64,000 nt of DNA from Firmicutes bacterium HGW-Firmicutes-15 (GTDB taxonomy: Bacteria > Bacillota > Syntrophomonadia > Syntrophomonadales > Syntrophomonadaceae): positions 1-64,000 of the forward strand of contig PHAA01000019.1 in the NCBI GenBank assembly GCA_002840245.1, in the 5' to 3' direction. The notes beneath the pieces were generated by a model. The model saw only the letters and a program-made list of their open reading frames with translations. It was not told where the DNA came from and made no database searches. Made by a program: the position numbers and the translations under genes. This document shows, piece by piece, positions 27,613 through 35,048 of the stretch. The stretch's first letter is position 1, and each line of letters opens with the position of its first letter.

Positions 27613-27632
27613 TTTGAAAGGAGCTTGGATTA

Positions 27633-28100
27633 ATGAACAAGGACTTGATTCTGGATGCGAGCCATGCACTGGCATATGAAGAAATCTTTAGCTACATCAA
27701 TGAACCGGCTCTGACCTGGTGGAAGGCGATAAATACTTTTATCCAGCAGAAATATCAGGTGTCCCCTAAGATTAGCTATAGTAAATGCGCTGCCCAAAAG
27801 GGTTGGAATGTAAAATACCAGAAATCAGGCAAGTCCTTGTGCACGCTCTATCCAGAAAAAGAGTCCTTCATAATCCTCATTGTAATTAAGTTGGAGCTGG
27901 TGGACTATATAGAAAGTATGGCCAGCACCTATGATCCAGCAGTAATGGAGATTGCAAGGAACGCCCGACCCTTTAACGGCACCAAATGGCTGATGATTCC
28001 TGTAGAAAGTAAGGCCATCCTGAAAAATGTGCAAGATCTTTTAGTATTCAAACATGAGATGAGTACAAGCAAAAAAACAGCCAAGCATAAAGAACAATAG
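27633..28100 (+). CDS. DUF3788 family protein
   Basis: 155 residues resembling DUF3788: an N-terminal WWKAINTFIQQKYQ, then a YSKCAAQKGWNVKYQKSGKS strand pair and a C-terminal FNGTKWLMIPVES. Function unknown; such genes are often near AraC/GyrI-type ligand-binding proteins, as here. No signal or membrane segment. ATG after GAAAGGAG. Confidence 0.72.
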   Translation: MNKDLILDASHALAYEEIFSYINEPALTWWKAINTFIQQKYQVSPKISYSKCAAQKGWNVKYQKSGKSLCTLYPEKESFIILIVIKLELVDYIESMASTYDPAVMEIARNARPFNGTKWLMIPVESKAILKNVQDLLVFKHEMSTSKKTAKHKEQ

Positions 28101-28149
28101 ATTGAATCAAAATACGTCAGGTTGCCTTACTTAAAGGAGGTTATCGTTA

Positions 28150-28545
28150 ATGCTGCATAAACTTACAATACAGACCGAGCAACATACGCAAATGATTGAT
28201 ATTACTGCGCATGTTCAGGATATAATCAGGCAGGATAAAATTGAGGAAGGTATGGTATTGGTTTATTGCCCACATACTACGGCTGCTATTACTATTAATG
28301 AAAATGCTGATCCTGATGTTGTTCACGACATTTTGTTGAGACTGGATGAGCTATATCCGTGGACTCACCCCGGCGATAGGCATGGAGAAGGCAATTCAGC
28401 TGCCCATCTAAAAGCCAGCACAATAGGCGCATCGGAGCTTATTCCCGTAAGTACTGGCCGCCTATTACTGGGGACATGGCAGGGAATCTATTTCTGTGAA
28501 TTTGATGGACCACGTCCAAGATCATTTTATGTAAAAGTAGTGTAA
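28150..28545 (+). CDS. YjbQ-family protein (UPF0047, secondary thiamine-phosphate synthase)
   Basis: 131 residues, the family's normal size. Conserved residues are visible in YCPHTTAAITINENADPDV, HPGDRHGEGNSAAHLKAS and LGTWQGIYFCEFDGPR. The family can complement thiamine-phosphate synthase mutants weakly; its true role is unclear. ATG after AAAGGAGG; a hairpin after the stop separates it from the convergent rsgA. Confidence 0.9.
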   Translation: MLHKLTIQTEQHTQMIDITAHVQDIIRQDKIEEGMVLVYCPHTTAAITINENADPDVVHDILLRLDELYPWTHPGDRHGEGNSAAHLKASTIGASELIPVSTGRLLLGTWQGIYFCEFDGPRPRSFYVKVV

Positions 28546-28547
28546 GA

Positions 28548-28592
28548 AGGCTACCCAGAAAATCCAAAATGGATATCGGGATAGCCTCCTTT
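28548..28592 (+). terminator. Hairpin between yjbQ and rsgA
   Basis: AGGCTACCC (28548-28556) pairs with GGGATAGCCT (28578-28587) with one bulge, and an inner ATCC-aaaat-GGAT extends it; CCTTT follows. Likely a shared terminator for the converging genes. Confidence 0.65.
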
Positions 28593-28596
28593 CGAG

Positions 28597-29691
28597 TTAT
28601 CTTCGTCCCTGATTTTTTCGATTATTTTTTTTGACTTCTTTGCAAGCTCCAAGTGATCCCATCATATCAATAAATTTAAGCTTTTGGGCTTGGTCTGCAG
28701 TCATCGTATTTTTACGATCTTCAAAGACCATTTCCCGAAGCAGCTTTTTATAGTTTCCCAATCGCCCGACAGATAATTCTCCGTCCTCGATGGCTTTTCT
28801 TACAGCGCACTTTGGCTCAGACTCATGCTTGCAATCCCTGAAATAACATTTTTCGGCTAGCTCCTCAATATCAGCAAAAGACTTCGATAAATCAGCACTG
28901 GCAATCTGAAGCTCTCTCATTCCGGGTGTATCGATGATTACTCCGCCACTAGGTATCACTAACAGTTGCCGGTAAGTGGTAGTGTGCCGCCCCCGATCGT
29001 CATCTCTGATATTATTTGTGGCTAGCACTTCCTCGCCCATAAGCTTATTGATGAGAGTTGACTTACCCACGCCGGACGAGCCAACCAAGGCGATGGTTTT
29101 TCCGTTGTTTAAATACTTGAGTATGTCAGTATAACCGTCACGATTCAGGCTTGAAGTAACAAGCACATCCGCGCCTGCAGCAACTGATTCTATATCCATG
29201 AGCTTTAAGCTAATGTCAGCACACAAATCAGACTTGGTAAGCACAATAACCGGCGTTGCCATACTGTCCCAGACGATGGTTAGATAGCGCTCCATACGAC
29301 GCAGGTTGTAGTCGTTATTAAGTGACATACAGATAAATACCGTATCGATATTGGCGGCAATTATCTGACGTTCATAAGTGGTCCCTGCTGCCTTGCGTTC
29401 AAAACAGCTTTTTCGGCTAAGAATGTGATGAATTATTGCATTTCCGCTTTCCTCATCAGTTCGGTCCAGCAATACCCAGTCGCCTACAGCGGGATATTCT
29501 GCAGAGGAAGATGCCAAATAGCTAAGTTTTCCCGCAACTTCAGCCTGAATATCTCCATTTTCAGTTATGACTTTATACATATCCTTATGCTGTACTGAAA
29601 CTCTCGCCAGATGAAAATTGTCGCCGTATATCGTGGCTTCCTGAATATATTGCTCTGAAAGCCCTATATCATATAAATTTATTTTACTCAT
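28597..29691 (-). CDS. rsgA: Ribosome small-subunit-dependent GTPase A
   Basis: 364 residues, a circularly permuted GTPase that helps mature the 30S subunit. Order: N-terminal OB fold, then G4 (VLTKSDLC), G1 (ALVGSSGVGKSTLINKL near residue 200), G3 (IDTPGM), then the zinc domain (CYFRDCKHESEPKC near 282-295) and a basic tail. Longer than the roughly 300-residue B. subtilis form but like a second class in Clostridia. A tiny ORF and hairpin lie upstream. Confidence 0.93.
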   Translation of the reverse strand: MSKINLYDIGLSEQYIQEATIYGDNFHLARVSVQHKDMYKVITENGDIQAEVAGKLSYLASSSAEYPAVGDWVLLDRTDEESGNAIIHHILSRKSCFERKAAGTTYERQIIAANIDTVFICMSLNNDYNLRRMERYLTIVWDSMATPVIVLTKSDLCADISLKLMDIESVAAGADVLVTSSLNRDGYTDILKYLNNGKTIALVGSSGVGKSTLINKLMGEEVLATNNIRDDDRGRHTTTYRQLLVIPSGGVIIDTPGMRELQIASADLSKSFADIEELAEKCYFRDCKHESEPKCAVRKAIEDGELSVGRLGNYKKLLREMVFEDRKNTMTADQAQKLKFIDMMGSLGACKEVKKNNRKNQGRR

Positions 29692-29729
29692 TGCTATTTT
29701 TGTCCTCCCATATTTTAATAGCCTGATTA

Positions 29730-29775
29730 GGGGAGGGCAGATTTAATTTAGTCTGCGCGCACCTCCCCTTTTTTT
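29730..29775 (+). terminator. Plus-strand intrinsic terminator within the rsgA leader
   Basis: On the plus strand GGGGAGG-GCAGA (29730-29741) pairs with TCTGC (29752-29756) and CCTCCCC (29762-29768), with a 5-base bulge, then TTTTTTT. It would stop transcription coming antisense out of rsgA. Read on the minus strand, the same hairpin lies in the rsgA leader without a T run. Confidence 0.65.
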
Positions 29776-29804
29776 ACAATCTCCGCAATATATGTCTTAA
29801 ACAT
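29748..29804 (-). CDS. Possible 18-residue leader peptide upstream of rsgA
   Basis: A tiny frame, MFKTYIAEIVKKGEVRAD, with an AAAGGGAG ribosome binding site about 8 bases before its ATG. Its end overlaps one arm of the hairpin in front of rsgA. A TATAAT box (minus strand, near 29837) precedes it. It could be a leader peptide controlling rsgA, or a chance frame; comparative data would be needed to decide. Confidence 0.35.
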   Translation of the reverse strand: MFKTYIAEIVKKGEVRAD

Positions 29805-30014
29805 GAATTTCAGCTCCCTTTCAATATTTGCTTTAATTATAGCACTTCAGCTTTTAACCGTCGAAAGTCAATTAGCTTAATTATGTTGATATGCACTGCT
29901 AAATTTAAACTGGTATAATATAGGAATAATGGGCATAAAATGTGGATTGTAAATTCGAATTAGTAAGTAGCTAGCTCAAGTGGTGTCAAGCTATTAGAGT
30001 ATGGAGGATAATTA

Positions 30015-30461
30015 ATGTCTGGCATTGTAAGGCAAATAGCCCTAAGCGAATTAAGTAAGCTGCTGGATTTATACCAGCATCTACACCCGGACGACCCGGA
30101 TGTTTCCCAAAAGGAAGGATTAAACAAGCTTTGGAATGAAATACATAACGAGCCAAATTTGTATTTCCTGGTTATAGAGGAAAATGGAATAGTAGTAGCT
30201 TCGTGTACGCTGGTAATTATAAAAAATCTTACCCGCAACTTACGTCCTTATGGATTAATTGAAAATGTGGTGACCCATTCTGACTTTAGAAAAAGAGGAC
30301 TAGGAACTAAGGTGTTACACGAAGCAATTAAAATCGCCCAAGAAAATAATTGCTACAAAGTAATGCTGTTAACTGGTTCGAAAAAGGAAGAAACCCTTCG
30401 CTATTACGAAAAAGCCGGCTTTCAGAGGGGTATTAAAAATGGGTTTATCGTGAACCTTTAA
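30015..30461 (+). CDS. GNAT-family N-acetyltransferase
   Basis: 148 residues with the GNAT fold: acetyl-CoA loop RKRGLGTKVLHEAIK near residue 96 and the C-terminal LRYYEKAGFQRG. Substrate unknown. ATG 30015 has GGAGG about 8 bases upstream. It follows the 139-base region behind the divergent rsgA leader and is followed at 52 bases by a zinc-ribbon membrane protein. Confidence 0.87.
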   Translation: MSGIVRQIALSELSKLLDLYQHLHPDDPDVSQKEGLNKLWNEIHNEPNLYFLVIEENGIVVASCTLVIIKNLTRNLRPYGLIENVVTHSDFRKRGLGTKVLHEAIKIAQENNCYKVMLLTGSKKEETLRYYEKAGFQRGIKNGFIVNL

Positions 30462-30513
30462 TTTACAATACTTGTCAATGAGGGTGGTAAACAATAAAGG
30501 AGGAGGGAGAGCT

Positions 30514-30924
30514 ATGACCAAATGTGCCTATTGCAATAAGTCGGATGTAGAAAGCCGGGTAAGTATAAATACTTGGGATGGGTTGGGGAGAAGAGATCAG
30601 GATTTTTATTATTGTTCTGATGTCTGTCTCCGAGAAATAGAAGATTTCTCTGAATACGTCAACCAGAATGCTAAGCGCTTTTTGGTTTTTGTCGGAGTAA
30701 TCGTCTTAAGCATGGTGTTTTCTAATGGCCTGCCTGGAAATGCATCATTGATTGTAAGTATTGCGGGCTTAATTTTGGGGATTCTATTAATCAAGTATCC
30801 CTTTGCCACTCCCTTGACCAACCAATGGCTGGGTATAAAAAAAGCGGTTCTGATTGTCAGGGGTTTGGGCTTTGGTATAGCATTATCCGAAGTTGCATAC
30901 ATCAGCTACCAATTTATTCTGTAA
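30514..30924 (+). CDS. Zinc-ribbon membrane protein, function unknown
   Basis: 136 residues. The first 45 carry CAYC and CSDVC, a probable zinc ribbon; the rest has about three hydrophobic segments (FLVFVGVIVLSMVF, SLIVSIAGLILGILLI, and a C-terminal one). ATG 30514 follows GGAGGAGGGAGAG. No enzyme motif seen. Possibly cotranscribed with the acetyltransferase before it. Confidence 0.6.
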   Translation: MTKCAYCNKSDVESRVSINTWDGLGRRDQDFYYCSDVCLREIEDFSEYVNQNAKRFLVFVGVIVLSMVFSNGLPGNASLIVSIAGLILGILLIKYPFATPLTNQWLGIKKAVLIVRGLGFGIALSEVAYISYQFIL

Positions 30925-31011
30925 ACCGAGTAGCGAAAGGTACTGCCAAAGCGATCAAGGAATAATAAAACAATCCTCCGCCAATACATCCCTGTATAAA
31001 ATTATGATTTT

Positions 31012-31043
31012 TAGGATTGACAATTATTGCTTAATCCTATACT
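31012..31043 (+). promoter_or_regulatory. Promoter and palindromic operator of the Rrf2 gene
   Basis: TTGACA (31017-31022) and TATACT (31038-31043), 15 bases apart, form a short-spaced promoter. TAGGATT (31012-31018) and AATCCTA (31033-31039) are exact inverted repeats that straddle it with a 14-base spacer, as expected for an Rrf2-type autoregulatory operator. Confidence 0.6.
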
Positions 31044-31085
31044 CTTAAACTATACCAAATGGGTAAACAATTATAGGGGTGTGTT

Positions 31086-31487
31086 ATGAATATAAATCAG
31101 GCTAGCGATTATGGATTCAGGGCGGTGCTTTATCTTGCCCAGGCTGGGACAAAGGTGGTTGAAGCCCAGACCATTGCGCAGAATGAAGTAGTACCGATGC
31201 GCTATTTACTGAAAATTATGCCTTCATTAATCAAGGCCGGTATTGTCAGGTCACAACGGGGTGTAGGTGGTGGCTATGCGTTAGCCCGAGATCCCAGGGA
31301 TATTACTCTGCTGGATGTCATTGAAGCCATTGAAGGCCCCATCCGGCTCAACCGCTGTCTGCTTGACGAGGGCTATTGCAGTAAGCAAGGCCCTCCGGAT
31401 TGCAAAATACATCAAGCACTGGCTGATATTCAGCAAAAGCTGGATAGTGACCTTAGCAGTTACAATTTTGCGGATTTTTTAGAATAA
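31086..31487 (+). CDS. Rrf2-family iron-sulfur transcriptional regulator
   Basis: 133 residues. The N-terminal winged helix (MRYLLKIMPSLIKAGIVRSQ, wing RGVGGGYALAR) matches Rrf2/IscR. Three cysteines at 91, 98 and 106 are placed where IscR, NsrR and relatives bind an iron-sulfur cluster, so it probably senses redox, NO or cluster status. A palindrome overlaps its own promoter, and rubrerythrin follows, a plausible target. Confidence 0.9.
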   Translation: MNINQASDYGFRAVLYLAQAGTKVVEAQTIAQNEVVPMRYLLKIMPSLIKAGIVRSQRGVGGGYALARDPRDITLLDVIEAIEGPIRLNRCLLDEGYCSKQGPPDCKIHQALADIQQKLDSDLSSYNFADFLE

Positions 31488-31548
31488 TTTTTATCCCTGT
31501 TGCTTTCGAATTTATCCAGGGTTTATGCTATAGATCAACTTGAAAACA

Positions 31549-31562
31549 TGTTGGTTCCAACA
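31549..31562 (+). promoter_or_regulatory. Short palindrome between the Rrf2 gene and rubrerythrin
   Basis: TGTTGG-tt-CCAACA, perfect 6-bp arms, lies 81 bases before the rubrerythrin ATG. It differs from the TAGGATT operator, so a different regulator or a small RNA stem is possible. Confidence 0.4.
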
Positions 31563-31642
31563 CTGGAGGGGGTGGGTATTAGATAAATTGGGAACATCAT
31601 AAAATGTATTTATTCCAAAATAATATAAGGGAGGTTTTATAT

Positions 31643-32140
31643 ATGTCAACACAGGATAATTTAAAAGAGGCGTTTGCCGGGGAATCTCAGGCCAACCGGA
31701 AATATTTAGCTTTCTCTCAGAAAGCTCAGGGCGAAGGGTTTGAAAAAGTAGGTCGTTTGTTTCAGGTAGTTGCTGAAGCCGAAACCATCCATGCTTTAAA
31801 GCACCTGGGGGTTATGAAAGGGGTCAGCAGCACTCTGGATAATTTAAAAGAAGCGGTTGCGGGCGAGCACCACGAGTTTACCGAGATGTACCCTGGTTTT
31901 ATTGCTGAAGCGGAAAAAGAAGGCAATCAGCAGGCCAAAACCTCTTTTCATTTAGCCAACGAAGTGGAGAAAGTCCATCACAAGTTGTATGAAAAAGCTT
32001 TACAGGCTGTTGAGCAGCAGCAGGATATTCAGACCGAAGCATTTTACCTTTGTCCGGTTTGCGGTCACGTAGAGGAAAACGAAGCCCCAGGCCGTTGTCC
32101 TGTCTGCGGAGCCCCCGGCGCTGTTTTCAAGAAATACTAA
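31643..32140 (+). CDS. rbr: Rubrerythrin
   Basis: 165 residues: an N-terminal diiron four-helix bundle (about 1-130; FAGESQANRKYLAFSQKA, EAETIHALKHLG, AGEHHEF, HLANEVEKVHH supply Glu/His ligands) and a C-terminal rubredoxin-like domain (CPVCGHVE, CPVCGAPG). Reduces hydrogen peroxide in anaerobes. ATG 31643 follows AAGGGAGG; a frame extension to 31604 lacks a ribosome binding site. A strong terminator follows. Confidence 0.95.
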   Translation: MSTQDNLKEAFAGESQANRKYLAFSQKAQGEGFEKVGRLFQVVAEAETIHALKHLGVMKGVSSTLDNLKEAVAGEHHEFTEMYPGFIAEAEKEGNQQAKTSFHLANEVEKVHHKLYEKALQAVEQQQDIQTEAFYLCPVCGHVEENEAPGRCPVCGAPGAVFKKY

Positions 32141-32160
32141 TCTGTTAGGTTAAACCATTA

Positions 32161-32199
32161 AGAGCACCGTCTTTTTTAAAAAGGCAGGTGCTCTGTTTT
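32161..32199 (+). terminator. Terminator after rubrerythrin
   Basis: AGAGCACC (32161-32168) pairs exactly with GGTGCTCT (32187-32194), with an inner CTTTTTT/AAAAAGG stem, followed by GTTTTG. Confidence 0.8.
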
Positions 32200-32242
32200 G
32201 TCATACATTTATATTGACGATGGGCCGGGTCTTGGTACTATT

Positions 32243-33676
32243 CTAAAAATCTAAAAAATCCGAGGAATCCATCGTTTGAAACGATGAATGGATATAATTA
32301 TCGATTGATTTTAGCCGATCTGGGCTTATGTTCTGCAAAAACTGTATATATTCACGCTGCCACTGCATTTCCATCATCTCTTCACCAACGCTTTGCAATG
32401 AAAAAGCAGAATCGATTCTTAGTTCCTCGATAAATACGATTCTAGCTAGTATAGATAATTCCATATCTCCTAAAGAATCAAATAAATATTGAAACTCGTC
32501 TCCAAATAAGCAGTCAGCTTCCAAAATATCAATAAAATCCCCTAAGGAATGAATTGTTGAGTTTATTATTGCGGTTTTGTCAGCAGCTTTAGCACAATCT
32601 ATTATTTGATCAACCACCGCGCGGAAACTTTCATCATCCATGGTGTTTCCCTCATCAAACATTACATCCAATGGGGAGTGTTCATTACTATCAAGAATAA
32701 TAACATTCTCCAGGCAGTCATGCTTGAGTGCATTTATGAACCTGGGCATCAATACGTTTTTAAAATTTCTAATGTAATCCCTTAGCTCGGCCTGATCTAC
32801 ACCTAGGTCCCTGAGCAATGCTTCAGTTGCTTCGCGTATAAGAGAGGAGCAAAGGCCCGGATCTAAGTCTTTAAATTTATCCCGCAGCAGTTCATATTGA
32901 AGTTTGGATATATCCAATTCGATGGCTTTATTGCTGGCTAATATGGAAAAAAGGGAATTGGTGAGCAAGACTTCAAATACATTTATTAAGGCTTCTCTGG
33001 TATCGATACGATATACATGGCCATAGTTAGCTAAGAGCTTGGCAACATCCTCCTTGGGGAACAGACTGCAAAACTGAGTCTCTATTGCTAAGCTTTCCAG
33101 GTATTGTTTGATATAGAAAATCCCTTGAACATGCATATCGTCAAAAAGCAGAGGATAGTCCATGCTGGCCATGGTATCCTGAGCGTGAAATACTTCATCA
33201 TAGTTATTAAAAAAGTCAGGCAGCGCTTCATCCAGGGTTGAATGGTAGGCTTGGATGGGAATATCCAGTTTTTTATCCATTATGTCTTGGTATAGGTTTC
33301 GGGTATAAGCCACACATGAAGTAACCAAGGCCAGGCCTTTTTTATATATTTCCTTTAGGTTTTCTGCTTTTAATAAGGCTATGGCATCCTCCGGATTGGG
33401 AAAACTGCTAATACAGACATCAATAGAATAAAGGATCGACAATAAAAGACTCTGCGCAGTCTCAACCTTTACCGAAGTGCTTTCGCCTTTGGTGTACCTT
33501 ATTATTAGGTCGGCTAATAAAGACATAAGCTGGGTTTGAATACAATCCATGGCCGTTTGATTAATAAGCCCTAACCGGTGTCCCTCTTCAATGAGCGCCA
33601 GAGTATAGTGATTAGGATCTAGACGTTCCTTTCCAAGGGCGGACTGTTTCTCAATAGCCGTATTTTTCATTATCAT
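32243..33676 (-). CDS. DUF6179-type protein, function unknown
   Basis: 477 residues, largely helical and acidic, with no signal peptide or membrane segment. I associate it with DUF6179 because that family lies next to DUF6323 in Clostridia; this is from memory, not a search. Two ATG codons two residues apart (33676 and 33670) are both possible behind GAAAGGA. Its start overlaps the end of the DUF6323 gene by 26 bases, so the pair is translationally coupled and probably works together. Confidence 0.6.
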   Translation of the reverse strand: MIMKNTAIEKQSALGKERLDPNHYTLALIEEGHRLGLINQTAMDCIQTQLMSLLADLIIRYTKGESTSVKVETAQSLLLSILYSIDVCISSFPNPEDAIALLKAENLKEIYKKGLALVTSCVAYTRNLYQDIMDKKLDIPIQAYHSTLDEALPDFFNNYDEVFHAQDTMASMDYPLLFDDMHVQGIFYIKQYLESLAIETQFCSLFPKEDVAKLLANYGHVYRIDTREALINVFEVLLTNSLFSILASNKAIELDISKLQYELLRDKFKDLDPGLCSSLIREATEALLRDLGVDQAELRDYIRNFKNVLMPRFINALKHDCLENVIILDSNEHSPLDVMFDEGNTMDDESFRAVVDQIIDCAKAADKTAIINSTIHSLGDFIDILEADCLFGDEFQYLFDSLGDMELSILARIVFIEELRIDSAFSLQSVGEEMMEMQWQREYIQFLQNISPDRLKSIDNYIHSSFQTMDSSDFLDF

Positions 33677-34142
33677 GTTTCCTTTCCAGAGAATAATCTG
33701 CTTCCTGCCTGGCGCGCCTGATACTATCGGCCAATATTGCCAGTTCCCTGTCCCTTAGAAGCTCTAGCGATCCCCGGCAGGAAGTGTTATAGAATTCCTG
33801 CATTATGGAAATTAATTCATCATCGCCTATGCTTTCTTCTGTTTCGTTTTTCATATAATAAAATATTTCTACCAGCTCATTAATTGTTAATGCATAGTCT
33901 TCTCGGTTAATATAGGATGAGCTGTAAAAAGCCGAAATAATTTGTTTTACCACTTCTATCCCTAGTTCAACTCGGCCATGGTTTCGAACAGCCTGGTTTC
34001 TTGATTCGATAAGCTCATGTGCTTCTGCGGCGGTTAATGCCAATCCATATTTTTGGGACTCCTTATTGGTACTGAGTACCTCAACGATGGTAAGCGGTTT
34101 AATCAATACCCCGGTTGAATGATAAATATCGATTAGATTCAT
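33651..34142 (-). CDS. DUF6323-type protein, function unknown
   Basis: 163 residues, predicted soluble and helical (SRNQAVRNHGRVELGIEVVK, then EYALTINELVEIFYYMKNE-like segment, then LRDRELAILADSIRRARQE). ATG 34142 is about 9 bases after AAAGGAGGG; the open frame extends 14 codons further without a ribosome binding site. Upstream DNA (34185-34260) is very AT-rich and may hold the promoter. First gene of a two-gene operon with the DUF6179 gene. Confidence 0.6.
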   Translation of the reverse strand: MNLIDIYHSTGVLIKPLTIVEVLSTNKESQKYGLALTAAEAHELIESRNQAVRNHGRVELGIEVVKQIISAFYSSSYINREDYALTINELVEIFYYMKNETEESIGDDELISIMQEFYNTSCRGSLELLRDRELAILADSIRRARQEADYSLERKHDNEKYGY

Positions 34143-34325
34143 CGCATTAGCCCTCCTTTTGTAGTCAAGCTTTTTTAAAAACAAAAAATGAAATTAGATA
34201 TTGACAAAATAATAAATTTATGATATATTAATAAATTACACAACTAGTCCATGTATTATATATTGATAATGTATAGTTGTCAACGTGCTTTTTGCTGGGC
34301 ATTTTAAATTCTTATATAGAGCATG

Positions 34326-34366
34326 AAAAAACGCCACTAATGATTCCTATCTTTAGTGGCGTTTTT
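34326..34366 (-). terminator. Strong terminator of the ATP-grasp/DUF350 operon
   Basis: AAAAACGCCACTAA (34327-34340) pairs perfectly with TTAGTGGCGTTTTT (34353-34366), a 14-bp stem with A/T tracts on both flanks, so it works in either direction. It closes the seven-gene minus-strand operon that ends at 34414. Confidence 0.85.
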
Positions 34367-34413
34367 AATATCATAATATCCTGTGAAAGCTAATCTCTCA
34401 TGTATATCATTTT

Positions 34414-35046
34414 TTAGGGTTTAACAATTCGCACCAGGTGGTTAAAATCGCCGATACCTGCAAACTCCAATTCGAATGAATCGATGGGAGCGGTTTTCGG
34501 AGTGTAGAGTTGATAGTACTCACTGCTTACTTCCGCCATGACTTTTTTTCCTCCGGCATCGAACAAGAAAAAGTATCGGCCATCAAGGGATTTAACCCGC
34601 TGTTTTAAGCTAGCGGTAGTAGTGAAGGTCTTAGGTGGGTTTTCTTTTTGGGCATCAGCCAGGCTGGGATAAAGGGATAAAACTTCCCAGTTTGCAGCAC
34701 CATATTTAAGACTTAGTTGACGTTTATCCAGGCTCTTCTTTACGTTATATGTATCCACTGCTCCAAGTAGGACGCCTACTGTTTGACCGGGGCTGGCTTG
34801 CTGATAAAATTCCTGGGTGGTGTCCACCCACAGTGGTAAAATTGCTATACCCAGTACGTTTACCTGTAAATAATAAATGTTGTTAGAAAGCTCCTTGGTT
34901 ACGATTGTGGCTTCCATAATTTTTACCTCTGTGGTGCTGTAAACGTCTTTTGCAGATGGAAAGATCACTATGGTACTTATCAAAATAACTGCTAGTACAA
35001 TAAGAACTCCAATTAGCATTTTCTTTTTCCCAGGCTGTAAACTCAT
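34414..35046 (-). CDS. Membrane-anchored protein of the ATP-grasp operon, function unknown
   Basis: 210 residues: a short basic N-terminus, one membrane helix (about 10-31; MLIGVLIVLAVILISTIVIF), then an extracellular domain rich in beta-type sequence. I see no catalytic motif. The ATG lies two bases beyond the ATP-grasp stop codon, so it is coupled to that gene. As last gene of the operon it may hold the product at the surface or act as a partner of DUF350; that is speculation. Confidence 0.6.
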   Translation of the reverse strand: MSLQPGKKKMLIGVLIVLAVILISTIVIFPSAKDVYSTTEVKIMEATIVTKELSNNIYYLQVNVLGIAILPLWVDTTQEFYQQASPGQTVGVLLGAVDTYNVKKSLDKRQLSLKYGAANWEVLSLYPSLADAQKENPPKTFTTTASLKQRVKSLDGRYFFLFDAGGKKVMAEVSSEYYQLYTPKTAPIDSFELEFAGIGDFNHLVRIVKP

Positions 35047-35048
35047 TA

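Noticed and set aside
29730-29775. Terminator hairpin as an attenuator of rsgA
   Set aside because: The T run is on the plus strand, whereas rsgA is read from the minus strand, so it cannot be a standard intrinsic attenuator for rsgA.
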